From Henningerozyma blattae CBS 6284 (Eukaryota; Ascomycota; Saccharomycetes; Saccharomycetales; Saccharomycetaceae): 64,000 nt of DNA. The translations under genes were made by a program, and so were the position numbers. Of this stretch, positions 21,274-31,459 are shown piece after piece (position 1 is the first letter of the stretch; each line of letters starts with the position of its first letter). Location of the stretch: NCBI RefSeq assembly GCF_000315915.1, contig NC_020190.1, positions 682,001-746,000 of the forward strand. Reading direction: 5' to 3'. The notes below the pieces were generated by a model, which was not told the origin of the DNA, ran no database searches, and saw nothing but the letters and a program-made list of their open reading frames with translations.

Positions 21274-22419
21274 TTATATAGAGTTGTTTGTAATATTCGA
21301 CTTAGCTTCAACCTCTCTTCTAGCTTTTGCATTTGATCTAGCTCTTGAATTAGGTCTTGGTTTACGTCGACGTCGTGTATTTGTATTAGAATCCTTTGTG
21401 TGAACCTCATTATGCTCTCTTGGAATCTTTGTGTTTTGAGAGTGGGTCTCTTTATTGTGTTTTGGTTCTGCTATTGAGTTTGGAGCTAGTGTTACTATTG
21501 CCTCTATTTCATTCTCAACACCTGCCTCACGTGCTTTTCGAGCAGCAGCTCTGGCATCTCGTTCCTTTTGCCGCCGACCTCCTCTCTTCCCACGCCTCCT
21601 TCTTTTCGGCCGAGCAGTCTCTGTTGTTGCGGTTGTCGCAGTGGTTCTTATTGTGGTCTCGGCCGAAACCTCGGCAAAACGAGCGCCGCGCGCACGTGAC
21701 CAGTCCAGCTCATCTTGTTTTTCATCTCGTTTTATATCTCTTTTCCCATGTTGTTTATCGCCACCACCATCATCAACATCACCATAATTATCATCAATTA
21801 TTGGGCCCGCTTCAATCTCAGCACGAATACGACGTGCCTCCGAATGGCCCAATGTGTGTGGTTGTATTTGAGGAACTGGCTTCCTTATTGACAGATGAGC
21901 CAATTCATTCCGTATTTTTTCCAACTGAGTTTGGTTATGTGACGCGACGGCACTGGGTGAAAATTTAGGGGTCGATTTTGTGTCATAAGTATGAGGATAA
22001 GGATAAGGATAAGGATAAGGCTGAGGGTGTGGATGAGGATGACTATCATGCCGTCTCTTACGATCACTTGAACGGTGCGATCTGGTGCTATCACCGTTAA
22101 AGGGACCATCTAAGGTCGAGTCTAGGGCAGGATCGAGATGGCCTGCTTGTGCTTTCGTAGAGCTTGTAGTCATGAGGTGGTTATGATTTGTGGCATGAGA
22201 TGTAGTATAGTTTTTCTGGCGTGTAAAATTGGTGGTATGTCTTGTGTTAGGGTTGCTGCAAGCGCTAGGGTTGTGGCCACGGCCTCCAGCAGGGTCAGGG
22301 CTGTGCGGCGGGAGAGTGATCTTGGAGAGGTCGATATCATCTTCTGCCCACGTGGCCAGCGAGGTGTCGTTAAGAAACTGGGTCAAATCCAACGTTTGGT
22401 GAGTCTTGGGACGCGGCAT
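21274..22419 (-). CDS. Diverged eIF4B (Tif3)-like protein lacking an RRM
   Basis: Encodes 381 aa. The N-terminus (DLTQFLNDTSLATWAEDDID, residues 11-30) closely resembles what I recall of the yeast eIF4B (Tif3) start, DLTSFLND-TFGSWAE. A single DWSRARGARF (239-248) resembles the DW..ARG core of the Tif3 repeats. Between them, where Tif3 has an RNA-recognition motif, I see only low-complexity sequence: H/P and (YP)n tracts (127-142) and basic patches. The C-terminal third is Arg-rich (RPKRRRRGKRGGRRQKERDARAA), so RNA binding is plausible. Location supports the call: minus strand between LEU3 and MMS1-RHO1; S. cerevisiae has TIF3 (YPR163C) next to MMS1 (YPR164W) and RHO1 (YPR165W). The gene is GC-rich (about half G+C) in an AT-rich window. 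Likely a fast-evolving TIF3 copy; function unproven. Confidence 0.6.
   Translation of the reverse strand: MPRPKTHQTLDLTQFLNDTSLATWAEDDIDLSKITLPPHSPDPAGGRGHNPSACSNPNTRHTTNFTRQKNYTTSHATNHNHLMTTSSTKAQAGHLDPALDSTLDGPFNGDSTRSHRSSDRKRRHDSHPHPHPQPYPYPYPYPHTYDTKSTPKFSPSAVASHNQTQLEKIRNELAHLSIRKPVPQIQPHTLGHSEARRIRAEIEAGPIIDDNYGDVDDGGGDKQHGKRDIKRDEKQDELDWSRARGARFAEVSAETTIRTTATTATTETARPKRRRRGKRGGRRQKERDARAAARKAREAGVENEIEAIVTLAPNSIAEPKHNKETHSQNTKIPREHNEVHTKDSNTNTRRRRKPRPNSRARSNAKARREVEAKSNITNNSI
21990..22021 (+). repeat. (GGATAA)n tract coding (YP)n in the TIF3-like gene
   Basis: Four to five copies of GGATAA with GGATGAGGAT-type variants on either side. On the coding (minus) strand they give Tyr-Pro and His-Pro dipeptides. 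It lies inside the reading frame, so length change in steps of 6 bp would keep frame. Confidence 0.8.
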
Positions 22420-22504
22420 GGCTGATGCTTCTGTAACTTGTGGCGGACGACTTCGCTTACGCTGTTCTTATAAGGCTGCATCCGCGGGAGATTCAAACTA
22501 CAGT

Positions 22505-22601
22505 CACGTGATGCAAACATTCCGCATGTGACTCAATAACATACACAGTCACGTGAAATGAATCACAAGATCACATGGCACGACAAAATTGATGTCACGT
22601 G
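22505..22601. promoter_or_regulatory. Triple TCACGTG cluster, TIF3-like/FMP27 promoter
   Basis: CACGTG at 22505-22510, 22550-22555 and 22596-22601, each preceded by T (TCACGTG), about 45 bp apart; a CACATG variant lies at 22572-22577. TCACGTG is the Cbf1 core (also CDEI). The cluster is 85-180 bp upstream of the TIF3-like start and about 470-560 bp upstream of FMP27, so it more likely serves the former. Confidence 0.55.
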
Positions 22602-23015
22602 CGAACTCGCTTGCACCTTCCTTTTTTTTGTTTTGTTTTTTTCCTTCGGCATACCGTCGCTTCGCCTTTCCGTTTCCGGCTCACCCCTTTGTTTGCCCAT
22701 CTTGCCCTGTCCCTGTCAAGTCCCTGCAAATTAGGAATTCCTGCCAATCTCCTGGCGAATGTCTTACCAATTCCCTTTTTCCGTTCTGCCCCTTTCCGCT
22801 TCGGCTATGAGCGGCGGCTGCATTCCATGCCGATCCAATCCTTATAAACAACACAACTTATTAATTAAGCTATTTCAACTGATATTTCACTATTTCAAGA
22901 TTATATATATATATTTCATTATTTACATTTATTTGTAACTTGCTTTGTTTTTTACGATCCAATAATATCTAGATACAGATCTCTGAATAATCATTACCGC
23001 CACACTACTGTTTTT

Positions 23016-23056
23016 CTTTCTCTCTCTCTCTCTCTCCCTCCCTCCTCCCCCCTCAG
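23016..23056 (+). repeat. Pyrimidine (CT)n tract before FMP27 start
   Basis: An almost uninterrupted C/T run, (TC)n then CCCTCC-type, ends 12 nt before ATG 23068 and so probably lies in the mRNA leader. On the opposite strand it is a GA mirror tract capable of triplex structure. Confidence 0.85.
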
Positions 23057-23067
23057 CAAGCCATTAT

Positions 23068-23730
23068 ATGTTCTACAAAACCATCCTAAATCTAGTAGTG
23101 GGCCTTATCCCAGCAGGCTTAATAACCCATATAGCATTGAAATATCTCCTGGGATTATCAATCATTTTCTTCAATCCTTTCAATTTGAAATTACATTCTA
23201 TAAAATATAAATCCAAATTCCATATCAATTCGATAAGATTGGCCGTTTTCCAAAAGACGCTTTTCATCAATGGCTTTGATCTTCAAAAAAAGCCAATCTC
23301 TTCTTCTTCCCCTGTTAATACTACCACTGCTAAGGAGAAAGACTTTCGGACTAATAAATCTCGGAAACAAGTGCCCGCGTTACCTGCTTGGCTCTGTTCC
23401 TTTCTATTGAAATATTTGCATGGGTATAAGATCGTATTACAAAATACTTGTTTAAAGGGCGAAAATTTATCTATAGAATCTGTTTTAATACGATTGAGTA
23501 CCATTGATTTAATCAAATTAGAATTGTCAGTGGAAAATATTTCTCTAAAAGATAATCCAATATGTACTGATATTACCGTTTTCATTCAATCTCAATTGGA
23601 TTTGCAATCTAAGTCGGTTTCTCCTTTTAAAAACATAAATATAGATACAAAACTGGGTAATTTAAATATACCATACCCATTGCTAGCCGCTAACTCGTCA
23701 AAACAATCTTCTTCGAAACAACAACAACAA

Positions 23731-23761
<31 letters not shown>

Positions 23762-26700
23762 CCACGCCTAAGTTACCTTCACAATGGAATTTTATTAATG
23801 AATTTTTGGAATTCCATTTGACAATCGATAAACTTTCCATCACAAATATTCATACGTCGAAAAACCCTAAATTGAATGAATTGAATGAGATTGTCAATTT
23901 CACTTTCAAAATATCAGATTTTAACTGTGATTTGTTGAAATTTAATCACAATTCTCCAGGCTATAAACTATGGTATTCCCATGATTCAAATATAATAGAT
24001 CCTTTCAAATTCAACACTTCATTATCAAGATTGTCCTTACATATGAATACTCCCACACAAGGTAATAAATTCTTGGAATTACCATCCATGTGCGTTTTCG
24101 GTCATACAAATATTTTAAATCAACTAATAATACATAATAATAATCATGCCTCCCCTATACAGAATTCAATTATGAGAGCAAAATGTGAAATCTTATCCCC
24201 CACAATAGAATTCGATATCGAGAATTTGGCTCTATTGAATTGTTTCCACAAGAATTTAAAAATGTTTAATACAATCTTTATAGATCCAAAATTGTTACTT
24301 TCTTCGCCCCCTACATCCTCTTCCAATGACAACAATTCCAGTGCAATTGAGTTCTTAAACAAGTATAAACCCAAAATAGATGTGGAAATTGCATTGAAGG
24401 ATTTCAAATTCTTATTGATAGATTCTAACGATATCTTGTATTTCAATTTATCTGAATTAATGCTATTCTATAAATCTAAATTGTTTTCCAATTTTATCGA
24501 TTCCATTGAACGGTACACTATCAATTTAGGTGTCGATATTTTAAACATTCTCATACAACATAGGATTTATAAAGAAAATTTTAGAAATACTCTCTTTAGT
24601 TTGGATTCCCTACATTTGGATCAATTCAATCAACTCATCCCCATACCAGAATCTTCTTTAAATTCTTCCATCACAAATATAGGTCTAGATCTCTCCGATT
24701 TGAAATCAATGGTAATGTTAAGTAGATTATTAAACATCTTAGATCAAAATATTATGAATTTCGAAAAAATTTATTTCTTACATCTTTTTGAACGATTCTC
24801 TACTGAATTATCAATGACTTCGTATCAATGTAATTTATTAGGTCATGATAATGAAACAAAATTTGTAAGACCAACAATGAAAATAGATGACATTTTATTC
24901 CAAGATTTACCATATCATTTTAAATCTATAAATTTGGATTTAAATAATATCGTAATCATGTTGGGGGCTCGTTCTGTGTTTATGCCACCTGAAATTTTCC
25001 AAAATTTAAATTCACAAAGTCCCAAAGATTTCGTTGGTGATAAATTAAGAAAATATTGTTTAAAGATTGATTCTTCAAATTTAACCATCTTAAATACAAA
25101 TAAACATCAGCCCACAAATTCAAATAATTTTCCCTCCCCTTCGCCCTCTTCTACTTCTTTAGAATTCCAAGATTTGGATTACTTATCCACAGAACAACCT
25201 TGTTATCAATTTTGGTCAATGGAATTCCAAATTAATAAAATCTTGGCCACTGTAGTTTATGAAAAATCAATAAAATCAAATAAATTATCTCATAAATTGA
25301 TTTCTGATATATCAAATTTTTCACTAAACATTTTCCCAGAAATCAAAACTCCAAATACTATACTAGATACAACTTCATCATTTGAACAAAATATTTCCGC
25401 TTCTGTTGATTCTACACTTTCTCAAGATTCATTAAATAGTAGCAACACATCCCCTTTGACCCCTCCTTCCCCTTCGCCTGTCCCCACCACCTCCCCTCCA
25501 TCTTCTTCCTCCCCTGCCCTACCAATAAAAAAAATTATTGTCCAAATTAATAATGAAAAGATAGATTCCATTTTAAGTTTAATGAACATTTTCTTAATGA
25601 TATCAGGTATACATACTTTCCAACAAATCTTTGGTGTTTATTATACTTCTAAAAATTTTGAGTCAACTGCCAAGAAATATTTGAAAAATATTAAAAAATT
25701 TAAAAAAAAAACACAAGTATATTCTATTGATTGGTCAAATTTGAAAAATTTAATTGAAATTTATTGTTCTTTGAATTTATCCACTCAAATTCTACCATTA
25801 CCAAATGGATTAAAGACAAAATTAGATTTCGTCTCTACAAAAATATCAATTTTAAATTTAAATGAAATTAATATTTCCAATGAATATTGTCGATTATGTG
25901 TAGAATCACCCATAGTGAAGAACCTTTGGTCAAGAATGATTAATATCGTTAGATTCCAAATCTCAATAAACTTGGCAGATTTGAAAAAACAATTGAAAAT
26001 GGAATACGACGAATTGATAGGTTTGGATCCATCAATCATTTTACAGAATGAAACTTGGCATTTCACTGTACCTTTCAAATTCGAAATGTATAGACTATTG
26101 GATAATTTTACTACAGTCTTTAAATCATTAAAACAAATGATTTATTCCTTTAAGACTTTAAAAAATAATTTAATCATTTTCCCACACCCTGTTAAATTAT
26201 TATCTTTCCCCAAAATTAAATTGAAATCTAAAAGATATATCTTTAGCATTGAAGATGATCCTTTAGAAGCTGAATTAAATATGGTTTTCCAAATTGGGTT
26301 AGAGGAACAGAAGGCAAGATTAGCAAAGATTAAAGAATTTAATATTTCTACTGCAGAAACTATACCTGCCGTTAATGATCCAAAACGTTCCAAACGTAAA
26401 AACCATGTAGATTTTTTTTCCAAAATTTCTACTTTAAAACATAGATTAACTATTCCAATTTTTAAAAGTAGTAATAATAATACCACTAATAAGAATCATC
26501 AACCTTTGGTGAAAAGTCCATTGGCAAACGATGAAAATTATTCCATTAATGAAAGTATATCAATTAATTTTATCACCCAAGAGCATCATCGTGCTTATGA
26601 TAAATTGTTAGAAAATATGTCCACTTCTTGGATTAGAAGAGTTAAGACTTACCGTAGAAAGGAGGTTAAAGAGTTTTCTGATAGATTCTCTTATATTTGG

Positions 26701-29700
26701 GGAAATATAGATTATTCAACTATTCCTAAAGATTTCATTTCCAAAATACAAAAATTTTCAACAAAACCTTTCTTATCCACTCTGATTATGGAAGATGTAG
26801 ATATTACTTTATGTTCACCACAATGTGGTATAAATAATATTCCTTCATTCATTAATGATGTCGGTAAAGGTGTACCTTTAAATACGCAATATTCTATTTT
26901 ATTCCCAATGAATTTTGATGGGAAGTTTAGTGAAGTTAGATGGCATTTAAGAGATTACCCATTACCTTTTATTAATATTCCTGCTGTTTTACCAACTCAG
27001 GATACTGATTCAGAAGCTTTTAGAATCTCAGGGGATATTATGTTTACTGAAGATATGATACAATCAGAACATGAATTAAGAACCTTATTTGTTCCACTAG
27101 TTCCTTCTATCATTAGGGAAAATCGTGATAATTATTATTCTTTACTAGTACCAAGGACTTTGACCACTTTAAAGATTTTTACTACTTTACGCTTTGATGT
27201 TAATTCACCAGAGACCACTCAATTATCTTGGAGTGAGTCTTATTCTCCAGCAATTCAGCAAACAATGCAATGTTTTGAATGTGTCTCAAAACCACCGATT
27301 GATCCTTCCAAAAAAACTGGGTTTTGGGATAAAATTCGTTACATGTTTCATGCGAGAATCTTTACTAAGTGGAATAATGGTGGCAAATTCGATGTTTGTT
27401 TAAAAGGTGCTAAAAATCCTTATAAACTAGGTGGAAAATCTGCAGGTTTTATTTTAGGTTTTGAAGATAATGTAACTTTGAGTATTAATACTGAAAATAA
27501 TCCAAAAGAATTCATATCTTGTAAAGCAGATATTGTCCGTTGGTGTATCCCCAATTATTTTGCACAACCTTTATTAGTATGGTCCAGACCAAGTAATCAA
27601 AGTGTTTTTATCCCAAATCAATCAATAACAAATTTACAAGATTATGTATCATATTATTACTTGCTTGATTTAGAATATTCTAATAATCTTCAAGAAGAAA
27701 TTAATGACATGCAAACTTCATTTATTGAAAAGACTGCAATTAAATTATCTGGTGGTATGGCCCTAAATATTGGTCTTACTTTTGAAAGATTAGATGGTAA
27801 ATCTGGTCGTACTTTTGAATTTTCGCCACATTACTTGACTCGTCTTACTAACCCAATTTACGTTCCTAATCTACAGAAGCATGATTCTTACGTAGGTTTT
27901 AGAAGTCATTTTATTCATTTATCTTTTGCTCTTTTGTCAAGATCAGAAACAGCTTATAACGCCTTACGTTTAACTCCAAGCGCTTTACAAACATTTTTAG
28001 AATGGTGGAAACAATTTTCAGGAAACATCCCTGTTAGAAGAGGTAGCTTCTTTAATACTCAGTCATTAAGCCCCAAATTTGGAAGATCATTAGCAACGAT
28101 ATCTTATCATGCAGATGTTTCTCCTTTATATATTTCACATATCCATAGTAATGTTGATGCTGATCGTATTCTAAAGAAAACAATATTTGAATATGTAGAA
28201 TTTGCTGGTGTTAAAGCAAAAGTTTCACAATTTGTCATGGATTTGCATCAAAGAAAGGAATTAATTCCTTCTTTTAATAAAGAATTAGGTATAAAGAAAA
28301 ATATTCTTAAGATGAAATTCTTTGAAGGTGATATTAGTTTGCAAACTATTGATGTGAGAGCATTATTTGGCCATTTTAAGGAACCAGATTTTCGTAAAGT
28401 TCAACCAAAGGGACATTTTGACATATTTGACAATGATATGTCATGGTATGATAGATCAGATTTTAAAGAAGCATTTTTCATTGAATTTGATAAATATATT
28501 CCAAATATTAGTATGAGACCCTTAGCATTTTCACCTCATTTCTTATATCAAAAGAGAGCAAGTTACGGTGATATTTATCAATTGCATCCTAAGACTCTAG
28601 AACCTATCGTTCCCTTTAATACTCACATATCCTATGGCTGCATCCTTGGAAACCATAGACATACCGCCAAGAATGTTGTTGATAAGAGATATGAATATCT
28701 GTTAAAATCAAAAGAAAATCTTAAGAAATCTTTGAAAGCTGGCTCAACATCTTATACCCATAATAAAAATAAATTAATGCATGATACTAACGCAGCAGTT
28801 AAAAATATTAAGAAATTAAAAGACGATTTGTTAACACTTCAAAAACAACGAACTAATCCTGATGAAGAGCTAGAATATAATTTTAAAAGTATTGGTTCAA
28901 TTCATTCTGTAACCAGTAGTATCTCGAAATTTCAAAATCGTTATTTTATATTCAATATACTTTTAAAATGGAATGAAGAAGTTAGAGATATTGTTTACAA
29001 GTATCTTTTATTTTTCACTTTAAGAAGAAATTTCTACTCATTAGGATCTTATAAATCATTAAAGATATTTGATGATATGATTAAGCAATTCACACAAACT
29101 AGTGAAATAAGCAAAAAATATTCAGCTAGTGATAAAGAAAAATCAAGTAGTGACATTTTATATGAACGCACTTCACCTCCAGAAATGAATGAAGCTCTTA
29201 AAAAAATATTTGAAGAAGGTATATATGATTTTTTCGATACAGATTCATTTGCTATACATGAAAATTCTGTTATACAATTTATTGCTCCACAAATCCAACT
29301 GATGACCAAAACTCTTAATAACGCTTGTGTACTAATAAGTGCACCTGTTACCGAGATTAAAAAGGTGGGTTTCGAAGAAGGACAACGAAATTATTTGTCG
29401 AAAGAAGGTGTTGTTTTAAATCGAAGTGCTATATATTTAGAAAAAGTGAACGTTTTTTTGTTTCACCAGGATACAAATGAAGACTATTTCGAGTTATTTT
29501 TTGATCCAAATCCATACGGCCATCATGGTGTTAAAAACTGGCCACCTTGGTTAGGAGTAGAATTATGTCTTGAACCTTCTCCATTAGAAACGTGTGCGAT
29601 TGTTAAGAGTTTATCTACTACTTTGTTTATTGATAAGCTTCCTAATAATCTAAGCTTAAGAGATAATAAGAATACAATTTTAAAGGATAGAATTAGAGGA

Positions 29701-30933
29701 TTCCTACCAATAATAGAAGTAAGTTCTGATTCTCGGAGTTATATATCTGGTTATGAAATTTTTACTAAATTGATAATGCATTCCGAATCATATAATCTGG
29801 AGGTAAAAAAGAGAATTGCAAAATTAGCAATTGGTTATGACTATGGAGATTTTGGTCATTTGTTAAATACTGCTCTACAATTACAAAGTAATGTATTTTT
29901 GTTACGCGGAATTAAAGATGAATTTTTATTCAAGCAGAAACTATTAGATGATGTTGGTAAGGTTGATTTGGTAAATATTCATAATGAGCAAATGTTCCAC
30001 TTACTACGTTTATACATGTTAATGAAAGTATTTAGGATAAAATGCAGAGAAATCAAAAGTAATGTACGTTGTACAATATGGAACATAAAATCTAAGAAGT
30101 TAAATTTGCATATGTTTGAAAATGATGGCTCACCATTTTTAGATGTCGATGTAACAAATATTCTGTTTAATGGTATCACATACTCATCGGGTTCGACGAA
30201 AAATACTCTTTCAGTTGGTTCAGTAACCGTAACTGATTTAGGGAAAGATGTTACATATCATGATATTGTTCGCCCTTATTTCCCAAGTAGTAGCGTTGAA
30301 AAATCAGCAGGAACTCCAGTTCTAGAGATAAAATGGAATATTGGGGAACCTGTTGGTGGTATTAAGGTTGTTCAGCACGCAGAAACATTTTTAGAAGGAC
30401 TATCTATACAATTTGATGAAGAGAGAATACATGAAATATTTAAATGGGTTTATCCTGATGAGATTGAAAAGTTAAAGAACGATGATACAAAGCATAGTAT
30501 ACATAATATGCATCGTAATGATACTGATGTCGAATCATTTGACACAGATATTGCAGTATCTATAGAAACTAATGATGAATTAAATGAAATGTTAATGAGA
30601 TCAAAAGACTATATGATTATAGAAAAAATGGTTTTGAATAAATTTACACTTTGTGTGAGTTACAAGGGTAAAGGTAAAAAGAGGTTGGGGAATGTGACTG
30701 ATTTTGTGTTCAAGTTTCCTCAACTGAATTTTGACCATAAGGCACTGAAAATGTTAGATATTCTACTACTTGTGAAGAAATATTTTATAAAAGCTCTTTT
30801 ACATCAAAGTGCCAAGCTATTAGAAACTAAATTTATCAAGCATCCTCATTCACATGATAATAGGCCAGACATTAGTTCTCCGTTAAAATTTGTTAAGGAC
30901 CATATAGGTTCTTCGCATAACACAGACAAATAA
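23068..30933 (+). CDS. FMP27: Bridge-like lipid transfer protein Fmp27 (Hob1)
   Basis: Encodes 2621 aa (yeast Fmp27 2628). It belongs to the BLTP2/Hobbit family: long repeating beta-groove proteins at ER-plasma membrane contacts, thought to carry bulk lipid. The N-terminal hydrophobic anchor (residues 1-30, KTILNLVVGLIPAGLITHIAL) is intact. The Pfam-named hallmarks are visible: GFWDK near residue 1418 and WPPW near 2157 (NWPPWLGVELCLEPSP), with the SW region between. Variable inserts are a glutamine tract (about 218-232), Ser/Pro runs (about 690-700 and 800-825) and a coiled-coil-like K/N-rich stretch (1870-1930). Gene order with LEU3 matches YLR451W-YLR454W, favouring FMP27 over its paralogue YPR117W. 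It is the largest gene here and its frame is unbroken. Confidence 0.96.
23719..23762 (+). repeat. CAA/CAG repeat coding polyglutamine in FMP27
   Basis: About four CAA then nine CAG codons give about 14 consecutive Gln (residues 218-232). The pure CAG half is the kind of trinucleotide tract prone to length change. Confidence 0.9.
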
Positions 30934-31459
30934 ACATTAGACAATTTTCCTATTATCATTTCTGTATGTGTTTTTTTTTATTACGTACAATTATTATATA
31001 TAATTATAATTTTTTTATAGAGACAATATGTTATATAATTTGGAATTTTAGATGTATTTTGATAGCTCTTCTGGAGACTTAATAAAAAATGCCTAAAGTT
31101 ATTTTCCAACCCATAAGTTCCTATTAAAATTATTTAATGCATACTAATGTATATATCGTGCAAAAGTCCCACTTTATAAAGTAGCAACTCTTATTTGTAA
31201 AGTTTTTGTCATTATGAATATCAAATATTTAATCTAACTTTTCCGGAAAGGGCCTCGAAATTTAGGCTTTTTATATAGTTTTTACCCGCTATTACTTTTT
31301 GTATTAGATTCGGTTCAAAGCCGGAAACTTTACAGGCTTATGAGTGTGAATTAAAAGTATTTGAAATTATGAAATGATAAAAAGATAGCTTGCGCAATTA
31401 GAAGGTAAATTCTATTCTAAGATATACCTTGCTTTATTAAACATTCAAATAAGTTTAAA
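30934..31459. other. FMP27-MMS1 intergenic region
   Basis: About 530 bp, AT-rich with a poly-T run at about 30970-30978. No gene or clear factor site. PDP3 (YLR455W), which follows FMP27 in S. cerevisiae, is absent. Confidence 0.4.

Larger units (their letters stand above)
22420..23067. other. TIF3-like/FMP27 divergent promoter region
   Basis: About 650 bp. The left 400 bp is GC-rich and carries three CACGTG boxes (separate entry); the right part is AT-rich and ends in a 45-nt pyrimidine tract just before the FMP27 start. Several small open frames here reflect GC content and are not supported as genes. Confidence 0.45.

Noticed and set aside
21396..21968. 190-codon plus-strand frame opposite the TIF3-like gene
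   Set aside because: A GC-rich shadow of the minus-strand gene; low-complexity product (His/Leu runs), no recognisable domain, and the minus frame has the better start and motif support.
22599..22847. Two overlapping 73-82 codon frames upstream of FMP27
   Set aside because: Lie in the GC-rich promoter, products look like random Pro/Phe-rich translation, and no homology is recognised.
23040..23070. Possible 3' splice site before FMP27
   Set aside because: No TACTAAC branch point or GTATGT donor upstream, and the ATG at 23068 gives the expected N-terminal anchor.
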